Positions 52,574-60,825 are shown, counted from the stretch's first letter. The stretch: 64,000 nucleotides of DNA from Bacteroidales bacterium (GCA_017651645.1 JAGCCO010000035.1:1-64000), one strand, 5' to 3'. Notes: generated from the letters alone by a model not told the origin. Made by a program: numbers and translations.

Positions 52574-53617
52574 CTATGCCAAGTCAATTTTCAAATACTT
52601 GTTATACAACAATGCAATTCCAAGTGTTACGAAAAAACAAACACAAATAAATAGATTTGGATATGCAGAGACCATGTTATCTCCCACACAGTTTTGAATA
52701 GCGTTCATCGGCAACCGCTGATAGATGTAAAGCGGGAATAGACTGAAACCGCACCAGAGAATCCAACGATTACCAATCTGCACTTTCATCGTCAGGGCAA
52801 CGGTAAGCAGAGCAAAAACGATAGACTTAACATTGAAAGTCAAACCATGTAAAGGATGCATCTTCATCAAGAAATGCAACGACAAGAAAGCGACAATCAG
52901 CAAGGCTATTACAAGCCCATACCGCTTTTGAATACATTGTTCCAATTTCTCGGAATACGTGGCATACGCACACCCGCAGGGAAAAACCAGCATCGTATTA
53001 TACCAATGGGGAGGCTTGAATTCATATAAGACCATCATTCCGCCTAAAGTAATCAATGAAAGCAAGACAATCCCTAACCCATATCTATTGCCAACAACCT
53101 TAAACACAAGGTAAAATGCCAGATAGCAGCAGAGAATAACAAAGATGTACCAATTGCTATTTCCTACACTTTGCCACCCAATGAAAGATAGTAAGATTCT
53201 GGAAAAACTAAGTCTCTCACCCATAATCAATGCCAGCAGCATGAAAAAACAAACCGCCACATCAAAATTCAAAAGAGTCGAGAGCAGGCGATGTTTCGGG
53301 TATCTCTCAAAATACGAATTTCCTCTAACCATTAGTGATTTCATAACGCCATACCCTGAATAGAAAAGAAACATCGCAACGACAAGTTGCCCCATTTCCA
53401 AATGAATAGACCAGGCGTACAGATCCATCTTCTGATCGAAGGAAAAACCACAATGCTTGAGATCAATCAAAGCATGTCCTAGAAAGACAAGCAGTATAAA
53501 GACGCCTTTGATGGCATTACTCTGCTCTTTTCCAAGGTAATCCGGGAAGAAACCATTCTTGCAAAACCGAACATTTACCAAAGAAAGAATCAAGATGAGT
53601 AAATACCAAAGAATCAT
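52574..53617 (-). CDS. Acyltransferase 3 family integral membrane protein
   Basis: 347 residues with about ten helices. After an N-terminal helix comes NAIKGVFILLVFLGHALIDL, resembling the R/K-x10-H motif of AT-3 proteins, and LFYSGYGVMKSL corresponds to the FFxxSGY-type segment. AT-3 enzymes O-acylate surface sugars across the inner membrane. Close to the TagF-like gene; the acceptor may be in the same module. Confidence 0.78.
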   Translation of the reverse strand: MILWYLLILILSLVNVRFCKNGFFPDYLGKEQSNAIKGVFILLVFLGHALIDLKHCGFSFDQKMDLYAWSIHLEMGQLVVAMFLFYSGYGVMKSLMVRGNSYFERYPKHRLLSTLLNFDVAVCFFMLLALIMGERLSFSRILLSFIGWQSVGNSNWYIFVILCCYLAFYLVFKVVGNRYGLGIVLLSLITLGGMMVLYEFKPPHWYNTMLVFPCGCAYATYSEKLEQCIQKRYGLVIALLIVAFLSLHFLMKMHPLHGLTFNVKSIVFALLTVALTMKVQIGNRWILWCGFSLFPLYIYQRLPMNAIQNCVGDNMVSAYPNLFICVCFFVTLGIALLYNKYLKIDLA

Positions 53618-53624
53618 TATTTAA

Positions 53625-54833
53625 TTATCGATACTCTTCTTGTCCAAGGATTGCATTGATGATATTCTCACACGCTGACTTTCCGTGAGGGGGCAGTAGA
53701 TTCTTCTCGAAAAAAGCCTTCCGTTCTTTGGAATGTGGATCTTTCCCTTCAATAACGTCTTGGATAAAAAGCTCTATATCTTTTTCGGAGAAGCCCTTCT
53801 CGTGAAGATTGAAGGCTTCTTTCGCGTATGGAATCATATTATCCGAATGGCTGTCATCCCTAACCAGATACATGACGGGGCGGTCGGCATAAAAATACTC
53901 GACGGTAAAAGAGGCACAATCATGGATCAATGCATCAGAATGCTTGAACAGCGAAAGATATTTACCCTCTTCAATATGACTAACACCCGGCTTGTTCCAA
54001 AGAGAATAGTATGCTTCTGTTTTTTCTTGTCCCCAATACATATTCAATTTGTTCCTAAGAGACGGGTGAGGCTTAAAAACAAAGTATACCTCATCCTTGT
54101 ACTTATCGCGTATCTCCAGCATAAAATCGCAATAATCTAGAAAGGTTGCATAGGATATCCCTTTCAAATGAAGATCGGCAATTGTATGATGCGGGGCATA
54201 GATAATCCGTTTTTTCCCATTTCGTTCTGGCCAGATATCCGTCAACATCTCCTTCGGAGTAAGTAACTCATCCATTACGGGAAGCCCCGTAACGGTAAAC
54301 GTTTTTCCCTTTAGCCTATGAATTTTGCTTAAAGCAAGGCGACAACTCTCATTGTCAACAAACTGTTTCCAGCACATCAGGTTGACACGTTTATTCACTA
54401 CCCACTCCTCGATAATGGTACTCAAATAATATGGAATAACCACATATGGTATTGACCGATTCTTGTCAACTTGATGCAACCGGTGGATCTCGGATGGATA
54501 GGGTTTCTCCGGCGTAACAAAGTCCAATTTCAGTTGTTCGGTTATCGTTTTCCCCGGATCCAACCACACGAACTCATAGCCTTTTTCACGACAATAATCC
54601 ATCAACTTTTTTTCCGCACCTGGATACCCCAAGCTAGGTGAAATACATAGGATTGGCTCAAAGCGAGGATGCTCTAGCATCATTTTGTATAGGGACTCAG
54701 TCTTCCACTGCGTCAATTCCTGCAAAAGAAATCCAAAACGAATCCGCTCCTTTTTACGTATCTGCCAAACCCGTAATGATAAGAAGGAATGAAAGAATCG
54801 CCACTTAACTCTCTTTATGACTTCCCAGTTCAT
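53625..54833 (-). CDS. TagF-like CDP-glycerol glycerophosphotransferase family protein
   Basis: 402 residues. Motifs of the Glyphos_transf family: RIIYAPHHTIADLHLKG, YFVFKPHPSLRNKL and SDALIHDCASFTVEYFYAD with RPVMYL. TagF and TagB move glycerol-phosphate from CDP-glycerol onto teichoic acid chains. Here the GT-B-like catalytic half is complete, while the N-terminal membrane-binding half is shorter. Works logically with the TagD-like cytidylyltransferase in the same block. Such a gene in a Bacteroidota capsule locus points to a phosphodiester-containing polymer. Confidence 0.82.
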   Translation of the reverse strand: MNWEVIKRVKWRFFHSFLSLRVWQIRKKERIRFGFLLQELTQWKTESLYKMMLEHPRFEPILCISPSLGYPGAEKKLMDYCREKGYEFVWLDPGKTITEQLKLDFVTPEKPYPSEIHRLHQVDKNRSIPYVVIPYYLSTIIEEWVVNKRVNLMCWKQFVDNESCRLALSKIHRLKGKTFTVTGLPVMDELLTPKEMLTDIWPERNGKKRIIYAPHHTIADLHLKGISYATFLDYCDFMLEIRDKYKDEVYFVFKPHPSLRNKLNMYWGQEKTEAYYSLWNKPGVSHIEEGKYLSLFKHSDALIHDCASFTVEYFYADRPVMYLVRDDSHSDNMIPYAKEAFNLHEKGFSEKDIELFIQDVIEGKDPHSKERKAFFEKNLLPPHGKSACENIINAILGQEEYR

Positions 54834-54847
54834 AGATTATCGCCTGC

Positions 54848-55438
54848 CTATTTCCATCGTATCCCAGACTTCTTAATCGTAGCCGGATTGCCTGCAATGA
54901 TGATATTTGTCTCACTGAACGATTTGGTCACCACACTACATTGTCCGACAATAGAATTGTCAGGAATGGTAACACCTTTGCAAACAGTCACTTTTCTACC
55001 AATCCAAACGTGTCTGCCAATATAAACGTCCTTTTCGGGATTCAATAAAAGGCCGTTATCATCATAGATGCTATGCCAATCAGTTGTTGAAATATCAATT
55101 CTGTTAGAAAAAAGACAATCATTTGAAACAAAGATACAGGAACTGTCTTTTACAAACATTTTTGTCCTTGCCCATGAATATGCATTAATAGTAACTCTGT
55201 TACTTAATTCAATCCGTCCTCCACTTCCATAGAAACAAAAAGACGCTCCTTTTAGAATACAGTTGTCTCCAATGATAATTGTCCCATCCTCTTTTGATTT
55301 AACGTTGCAACGCCAAATACGGACGTTATTTCCAATCACACACTGTATGTGATGAAAACGGCATTGCATTCGAAAAACAGAAACGCAATACCAATTGACA
55401 ATCCTGTGAAGATAACGCCGAGGATGAATTATTCTCAT
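54848..55438 (-). CDS. Hexapeptide-repeat acetyltransferase
   Basis: 196 residues. Beta-helix rungs: CVIGNNVRIWRCNVKSKEDG, TIIIGDNCILKGASF and the end YIGRHVWIGRKVTVCKGVTI with IVGQCSVVTKSFSETN and IAGNPATIKKS. The colanic/WbbJ-type acetyltransferase group fits. The DNA is AT-rich compared with wzm next to it, and it is the edge gene of the AT-rich block. Confidence 0.78.
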   Translation of the reverse strand: MRIIHPRRYLHRIVNWYCVSVFRMQCRFHHIQCVIGNNVRIWRCNVKSKEDGTIIIGDNCILKGASFCFYGSGGRIELSNRVTINAYSWARTKMFVKDSSCIFVSNDCLFSNRIDISTTDWHSIYDDNGLLLNPEKDVYIGRHVWIGRKVTVCKGVTIPDNSIVGQCSVVTKSFSETNIIIAGNPATIKKSGIRWK

Positions 55439-55476
55439 TCCTTCCCTCTCTATTCAAGACAAACAACCAAACAATC

Positions 55477-56370
55477 TTACACGGTATCCATAAAAGTCTT
55501 CTGCACCTTGTTGAAAATGACAATACCAACGGCCAGCAGCACACACATGAACACAAAACTATACATCAGCCATCCCCAGCCTATGAACTCGCCGCTACCC
55601 AGGAAACCATGCTTGAAAGTTTCAATGATCGGCGTGACCGGATTCAGACACATGGCCGTGCGGACGGAAATACCCATGAAGTACTTGTTCGAGGTCTGGC
55701 TCAAAGGATAAACGATAGGTGTTGCATACATCCACAAGGAGACAAGGAAGGAGAACAGAATCTGCAAGTCACGATACTTGGTAGTCATGGAAGAAATGAT
55801 GGTACCAAAACCAAGAGCCAAACCGGCCATCATAAAAACCAGGAGCGGGAAAAGCAGCGCATACCAAGTAAGATGTGCCGTACAGTCCGGATCGACAATC
55901 GTATAAACGATATAGACGATGATGAAGAAACTCAACTGGATGGCTAACCGGAGCAGGTTACTGATAACACCGGAAATAGGCATGACTAGCCTTGGGAAAT
56001 AGACCTTTCCAAAAATGCCGGCATTCGTGACGAAAGTATTTGAAGTCCTTGACAGACAAGAGGAGAAATATCCCCACATCGCAGTACCGGCTAAGTAGAA
56101 TAACGGCCGAGGAACACCGTCCGTCGGAATTCCCGCGATTCCACCGAACACGACCATGTACATAATCACCGTCATTGCGGGCTGAATCACAAACCAGGCC
56201 GGCCCGAGGATCGTCTGTTTGTATTGGGTGATAATGTTACGTTTGACAAACAGCGCAATCAGATCGCGATAGCGCCAAAGTTCCTTGAAATCCACCGCAA
56301 GGAGTTTATCCTTCGGTTTAATAACAATGTCCCATTGTTCCTCCTGTACGGAGTTCTTTGCTTCTGCCAT
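55477..56370 (-). CDS. wzm: Wzm/TagG-type ABC-2 polysaccharide exporter permease
   Basis: 297 residues. Cytosolic start with LLAVDFKELWRYRDLIALFV, an amphipathic segment typical for TagG/Wzm, then six membrane helices (for example QPAMTVIMYMVVFGGIAG and a terminal FVFMCVLLAVGIVIFNKV). It forms the channel for the finished polymer together with Wzt. Starts 3 bp after the sugar transferase stop. Confidence 0.93.
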   Translation of the reverse strand: MAEAKNSVQEEQWDIVIKPKDKLLAVDFKELWRYRDLIALFVKRNIITQYKQTILGPAWFVIQPAMTVIMYMVVFGGIAGIPTDGVPRPLFYLAGTAMWGYFSSCLSRTSNTFVTNAGIFGKVYFPRLVMPISGVISNLLRLAIQLSFFIIVYIVYTIVDPDCTAHLTWYALLFPLLVFMMAGLALGFGTIISSMTTKYRDLQILFSFLVSLWMYATPIVYPLSQTSNKYFMGISVRTAMCLNPVTPIIETFKHGFLGSGEFIGWGWLMYSFVFMCVLLAVGIVIFNKVQKTFMDTV

Positions 56371-56373
56371 ATC

Positions 56374-57552
56374 TTAATGTGATCTTTTATGCTTGAACAA
56401 AATATTGCCTACCGTACCCCAGAAATACCGCCAGTCGGTGGCGAAGGGGTGCTTGTGGTATGCTTCGATATATCTCTTTTCCGAGGCCTGGACTTCTTCC
56501 AGGGTCTCGGGTGTTTTCTCATCGTAATAGAACGGAGGCAGCAGTCCCGGCTTGACGCTTATGTGAAGCTCCTGCATTTCAGGAGAATACATCCCGTAAT
56601 ACTGTCGGCTAAGCGGCCGGACTCCCACCAGTTTCATCTGTCCCTTGAGGATATTGATGAACATCGGAAACTCGTCCAACCAACTCTTTCGGAGCAGCCG
56701 TCCCCAATGGTTGACCCGATAATCATGGGCGAACTTCCCACCTTTCTGCAATCCCTCGTGTTCAAGGACATACGGTTGCAGATACTCCGAATAGGGATAC
56801 ATCGTGCGGAACTTGTATACGCCAATCATTTTCCCATGATAACCTACGCGATTCAGTTTGACTAAGGCCCCATATGTCGGATCATCGTCCCAAATCGGTT
56901 TGCGAAACTTTTGTCCAAGGATGAAATACTCACCTTTATGGAAGCGTTCGTCCATAACCTCGAATCCGGCCCGGTACATACGCCCAAGTAGCTCAGCACG
57001 ACTATAACTGCGATTCTTTCCCTTCGTCACCCACATGTAAAACCAGCGGGTAAGTTTCAGGCGCGCGCAGAAACGATGCCAGAAATAATGCAAAGCATAC
57101 AGGACCTTACCGATGAATCCAGGATGCGAACGGAGAATAATCTCCTTTTTCAAACCTGATGTCCGGGAGTGGCACAACAGGTAACCTCCATCCACCATCG
57201 CCTCGTTTGCCTTGTTCAGGAAAGTGTTCAAATGCCGGATGCGGGTGAGGCCCATCTTGTTGACGATCAGTCGGGGATGATGGCCCTTGAGTGCATCCAA
57301 CGCGTTCCCGTCATCGGTATTGACGATAAACGTATTCTCGGAGAACTCTTCATGATGCTCCTCTAGCCACGCCATGCTCTTCGGCAGATCCATATCCTTC
57401 GTCGCATAGAAGATTCGTTCCAGATCCACATTCCCGACCAGTTGTTCCTCCAACTTTGCCCCGTTCTCCACGCCCTCTTCGGAGTAATCCTTCGGGATGT
57501 ACTCCTCCTCGTGCTGAAGTTCGACCCAGGGTTTACGTTTGAATAGTCTCAT
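56374..57552 (-). CDS. Undecaprenyl-phosphate sugar-1-phosphate transferase with N-terminal methyltransferase-like domain
   Basis: 392 residues. The C-terminal 180 carry the bacterial sugar transferase (PGP) core: GYHGKMIGVYKFRTMYPYSE, LRKSWLDEFPMFINILKGQM and LVGVRPLSRQYY. The N-terminal half has TFIVNTDDGNALDALKG and MVDGGYLLCHSRTSG, resembling a Rossmann-type methyltransferase fold without a clear SAM motif. The usual re-entrant membrane helix before the core is not obvious; GKVLYALHYFWHRFCARLKL may replace it. It should start the repeat unit on undecaprenyl phosphate. Confidence 0.85.
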   Translation of the reverse strand: MRLFKRKPWVELQHEEEYIPKDYSEEGVENGAKLEEQLVGNVDLERIFYATKDMDLPKSMAWLEEHHEEFSENTFIVNTDDGNALDALKGHHPRLIVNKMGLTRIRHLNTFLNKANEAMVDGGYLLCHSRTSGLKKEIILRSHPGFIGKVLYALHYFWHRFCARLKLTRWFYMWVTKGKNRSYSRAELLGRMYRAGFEVMDERFHKGEYFILGQKFRKPIWDDDPTYGALVKLNRVGYHGKMIGVYKFRTMYPYSEYLQPYVLEHEGLQKGGKFAHDYRVNHWGRLLRKSWLDEFPMFINILKGQMKLVGVRPLSRQYYGMYSPEMQELHISVKPGLLPPFYYDEKTPETLEEVQASEKRYIEAYHKHPFATDWRYFWGTVGNILFKHKRSH

Positions 57553-58667
57553 CGCAGGGCTTTACGGATTGCGGTACAAACGGTATCGATCTGCTCCTCT
57601 GTGATGTACGGGTGCAGGGGAAGCGAAAGGACGCGGGAGCAGAGGCTCGTGGCGACAGGGCAGAGATTCCCGGTCTGAGAGAACGCCGTCTGCAGATGCA
57701 TCGGTTTCGGATAATAGATCATCGAAGGGATCCCCTCGGCCTTCAAAGCCGCCTGGAGGGCATCGCGCTGGACATGATCTTGGAGCTTGATGGTGAACTG
57801 GGCCCAGCTGGAGCGGTAGCCGGAAGGGATGACCGGTGTAGCAACCATATCCTTCAAACGCTCCGTATACTTTTCGGCCGCGGCATTGATATCATCCAGT
57901 TCATACTCGGCAAAGGCCTTGAGCTTCACCTGCAGGACTGCCGCCTGTACCGTGTCCAGGCGGGAGTTCATCCCAATCCGAACGTTGTCGTACTTGAACT
58001 GCCCCTTGCCGTGCACGCGGTAAGAGTCAATGAGCGTGGCCCACTCATCGTTGTCCGTGAACACGGCTCCGCCGTCGCCGTAGCAGCCTACGGGCTTGGC
58101 GGGGAAGAATGAGGTTGTCGCAATATCGCCGAAGGAGCAGGCACGCTTTCCGTCAATAGTTCCACCAAAGCCTTGTGCACCGTCTTCCAGGACCAGGAGT
58201 CCGTAACGGTCAGCAATGGCCCGGATAGCCTGATAATCAGCCGGCAGTCCGAACAAATCCACAGCCACCACGACACGCGGACGCAGCTGTCCTTCCGCGA
58301 TGACTTCCTTGACAGCACGCTCCAGGTCTGCCGTATCAATATTGAACGTATCTTCGCATACGTCCACGAAAACCGGCGTAGCACCCTCGAGCGGCACTAC
58401 CTCCGCCGAAGAGAAGAAGGTGAAGTCCGGCACGAACACGGCATCACCGGGGCCGATACCCCAGGCTTTAAGTGCCAGGGTAAGAGCGTCCGTTCCATTT
58501 GCACAAGTAAGACAATGCTTGACGCCCACATATTCGGCCAACTGCTTCTCCAGTTCCTTGACCTGCGGGCCCATGATATAGGCGCCTGACGCCATCGCGT
58601 CCAAGACCGCCCGGTCCATTTCCTCTCGGAGGACCTGATACTGCTTCTTGAGATCTCTAAATTCCAT
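57549..58667 (-). CDS. wbpE: WbpE/WlbC-like UDP-3-keto-GlcNAcA aminotransferase
   Basis: About 372 residues, PLP-dependent DegT family. Start MEFRDLKKQYQVLREEMDRA as in WbpE; ANGTDALTLALKAWGIGPGD, EDGAQGFGGTIDGKRACSFG, and TTSFFPAKPVGCYGDGGAVF with the Schiff-base Lys in FPAKP. It aminates the 3-keto sugar made by WlbA. wbpD lies 89 bp upstream in the same direction. The TTG start 11 codons earlier is not family-like. Confidence 0.88.
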   Translation of the reverse strand: MEFRDLKKQYQVLREEMDRAVLDAMASGAYIMGPQVKELEKQLAEYVGVKHCLTCANGTDALTLALKAWGIGPGDAVFVPDFTFFSSAEVVPLEGATPVFVDVCEDTFNIDTADLERAVKEVIAEGQLRPRVVVAVDLFGLPADYQAIRAIADRYGLLVLEDGAQGFGGTIDGKRACSFGDIATTSFFPAKPVGCYGDGGAVFTDNDEWATLIDSYRVHGKGQFKYDNVRIGMNSRLDTVQAAVLQVKLKAFAEYELDDINAAAEKYTERLKDMVATPVIPSGYRSSWAQFTIKLQDHVQRDALQAALKAEGIPSMIYYPKPMHLQTAFSQTGNLCPVATSLCSRVLSLPLHPYITEEQIDTVCTAIRKALR

Positions 58668-58707
58668 GGCTTCGCCAATGCTCGCCTCATTGAAAAGCAA
58701 GCAAGTA

Positions 58708-58753
58708 ATTGATTGTGAGATTCTTTCGTCGGCCTCGCGGCCTCCTCAGAATG
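58708..58753. repeat. Short intergenic repeat of the GTCATTCTGAG type
   Basis: The gap between wbpD and wbpE contains GAGATTCTTTCG and CTCAGAATGAC around an imperfect GGCCTCGCGGCC palindrome. It looks like an intergenic repeat of the same broad kind as the one before glpF. Only one copy is seen in this window. Confidence 0.4.
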
Positions 58754-58756
58754 ACA

Positions 58757-59317
58757 TCACTCGGCTTTCTCGAGGTTTTCCCCGATCAGCCGGTACTTTC
58801 TCCCGCACGGGCAAGCAAGGCGGTCGTCCAGACGACGACCACACTCGCACACCCACCCTATCTGCCTGGCCGGCACACCGGCCATCAAAGCATAATCTTT
58901 TACGTCTTTCGTCACAACGGCACCGGCGGCGATCAAAGCGCTTCGCCCTACCGTATGACCACACACTACCGTGCAATTCGCGCCGAGGGAGGCTCCCTCA
59001 CGCACGCGCGTACGCACGTAAACTCCGTGCACCGGGAAGTGCGCCCGCGGAGTATTTACATTGGTGAATACGCAGGAAGGCCCGCAGAAGACATTGTCCT
59101 CCAGCTCCACTCCGTCATACACAGAGACATTGTTCTGAATACGGACGCCATTCCCGATCCGGACCTTGCCGGCCACATTCACATTCTGTCCCAGGGAACA
59201 GTTCGCGCCGATGACAGCGCCTCTTTGAATATGGCAGAAATGCCATATCTTGGTACCCGGGCCAATAATGGCTCCCTCATCCACGTAACTGCTCTCGTGA
59301 ACGAAAAAGTCTTTCAT
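58757..59317 (-). CDS. wbpD: WbpD/WlbB-like UDP-GlcNAc3NA N-acetyltransferase
   Basis: 186 residues. Left-handed beta-helix: VDEGAIIGPGTKIWHFCHIQ, GANCSLGQNVNVAGKVRIG, VFTNVNTPRAHFPVHGVYV and IAAGAVVTKDVKDYALMAGV. The C-terminus PARQIGWVCECGRRL then CPCGRKY contains a four-Cys zinc-ribbon-like end found in this subgroup. It acetylates the 3-amino group of UDP-GlcNAc3NA. Promoter-proximal gene of the long locus, 81 bp after the OmpA-family gene. Confidence 0.88.
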   Translation of the reverse strand: MKDFFVHESSYVDEGAIIGPGTKIWHFCHIQRGAVIGANCSLGQNVNVAGKVRIGNGVRIQNNVSVYDGVELEDNVFCGPSCVFTNVNTPRAHFPVHGVYVRTRVREGASLGANCTVVCGHTVGRSALIAAGAVVTKDVKDYALMAGVPARQIGWVCECGRRLDDRLACPCGRKYRLIGENLEKAE

Positions 59318-59340
59318 GCCCTACTACCCTTTTTATCCAA

Positions 59341-59370
59341 TCATAGCCGAGGCCATAACCCCGGCTATGA
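59341..59370 (-). terminator. Hairpin between ompA and the polysaccharide locus
   Basis: Perfect 9-bp arms TCATAGCCG (59341-59349) and CGGCTATGA (59362-59370) with a 12-base loop. No T-run follows on the minus strand, so it could be a weak terminator, an attenuator where a UpxY-type factor might act, or an mRNA-stabilising element. Confidence 0.4.
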
Positions 59371-59398
59371 TGGAATAAGTCATTTGATGCTGAACTAA

Positions 59399-60706
59399 TT
59401 ACTCCTTGATGGAGGTAATCATGGCGCAGCGGCTGAGCTCCTTCATGTTGTAGAACATGTAGTCGACACCGCCCTTGTAGTCCATGACCAGCTGGTCCGG
59501 ATTCACACCAAACTCGTTGACGAGGGTGTTGTACACAGCCTTCGCACGATTCTCGGAAAGCATGAGGTTGTGAGCCGGGGTAGCAGTCTGCTTATCGGCG
59601 TAACCGCAAACGAGGTACTTGGTGTTCGGGGTGCCCTTGATCAGGTCAGCAACAGCGTTGATGTTGATGAGCTCCTTCTTGGAGATATCCCAACGGTCCA
59701 CGATGAAGTTGATGTGGAACCACACCTCGGGAACCTCGGCAACCGGCATGGGCTTCTCGATGTACTCCTTCTCCTTGATGATCTTCTCGATGGTCTCCTT
59801 GTCGTACTGATACACGGAGGAACGCTCGGCCAGACGCCACTTGCTGGCTTCCTTGCCGATGTTGTAGGTCAGACCGAGGGTAGCGCCGAACATGCCGTCC
59901 ATCTTATGGTTAGCAAGCCAGTGCTTCTTGTCAGGTTCATCAAGATAGGACTCACCATCGAAAGCATCACCAACAAGAGCGCCACGGATATTGAGCAAGA
60001 GACGAAGCTGCTCGGTGAGACGGAAGGTATTCATAAGGCCAGCATTGAAGGTAGCATCATGAATATTACCGGAATCGCAGAAACCGAAGATGACACCACC
60101 ACCGGCATATGCGTCGATGTCAAAGAAACGGCTCGGTTTGTAACCGCCGAAGATATTCATCAGGTCAGCATGGGCCAGGGCAAACACATTCAGATAACTG
60201 CCTCCCTGGACAGCCAGGTTCTGGGAGCCATACTTGCTGTCTGCATTCTTGTAATACTCAACCTTGTCCGGACGGAAATTGGCAGAAGCGAACCTCTTGT
60301 TGGTCCCGCTACCAGGAGTGGTCTGATACAGACCCTTGAAAGGAGCCCAATTGGCACCGAGGCCAACACCAAAGCTCGGGGAAGCCCACTTGGTTAGATA
60401 AAGGTCGATAGCCGGGAAGACAAACATCTCAGGGATTTTCTTGGCCACTTTCCAGTCGTTATCACCATAGTACATCTGAGTACCAAGACCGGCGCTGAGC
60501 TGCCAGTTGTGCCAGAAGCCATTGGTGAAAACGGAATTCTTCTCAACAACCGTGGTCGTGACAACCTTACCGGTCGCGGTAGGGGTCTCTTCCACAACGG
60601 TGATGGTGTTCTCATCCTCGCTCCGGGTCACCTTGACATCCTGAGCAAAGACACTGGCCGGAGCGATGAACGCGGCCGCAGCGATCAGAATAAATAATTT
60701 TTTCAT
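59399..60706 (-). CDS. OmpA-family outer membrane protein
   Basis: About 435 residues from MKKLFILIAAAAFIAPASVF, a signal peptide cleaved after FAQ. The centre (residues about 60-300) is a predicted beta-barrel with many aromatic strands (for example GFWHNWQLSAGLGTQMYYGD). The C-terminal 100 residues are an OmpA-like peptidoglycan-binding domain: KYLVCGYADKQTATPAHNLM and LSENRAKAVYNTLV. Anchors the outer membrane to the wall. A near-consensus promoter precedes it. Confidence 0.88.
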   Translation of the reverse strand: MKKLFILIAAAAFIAPASVFAQDVKVTRSEDENTITVVEETPTATGKVVTTTVVEKNSVFTNGFWHNWQLSAGLGTQMYYGDNDWKVAKKIPEMFVFPAIDLYLTKWASPSFGVGLGANWAPFKGLYQTTPGSGTNKRFASANFRPDKVEYYKNADSKYGSQNLAVQGGSYLNVFALAHADLMNIFGGYKPSRFFDIDAYAGGGVIFGFCDSGNIHDATFNAGLMNTFRLTEQLRLLLNIRGALVGDAFDGESYLDEPDKKHWLANHKMDGMFGATLGLTYNIGKEASKWRLAERSSVYQYDKETIEKIIKEKEYIEKPMPVAEVPEVWFHINFIVDRWDISKKELININAVADLIKGTPNTKYLVCGYADKQTATPAHNLMLSENRAKAVYNTLVNEFGVNPDQLVMDYKGGVDYMFYNMKELSRCAMITSIKE

Positions 60707-60749
60707 ATAAGAGAAATATTGATTATTTCGCACTATTGTACTTCAAAGG

Positions 60750-60782
60750 GCAAATTTACAATACTTTTTTTAACGACGCAAA
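60750..60782 (-). promoter_or_regulatory. Promoter of the OmpA-family gene
   Basis: TTTG (60779-60782) and TAAATTTGC (60750-60758) on the minus strand are separated by 20 bp, matching the Bacteroidota pattern TTTG-N19-21-TAnnTTTG. The ATG lies 43 bases further on. This is the best promoter in the window and could also drive the polysaccharide genes by read-through. Confidence 0.78.
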
Positions 60783-60825
60783 TTTTTTCGACTTTTCCCG
60801 GTCAATAAACATATCCATTCTGAAG

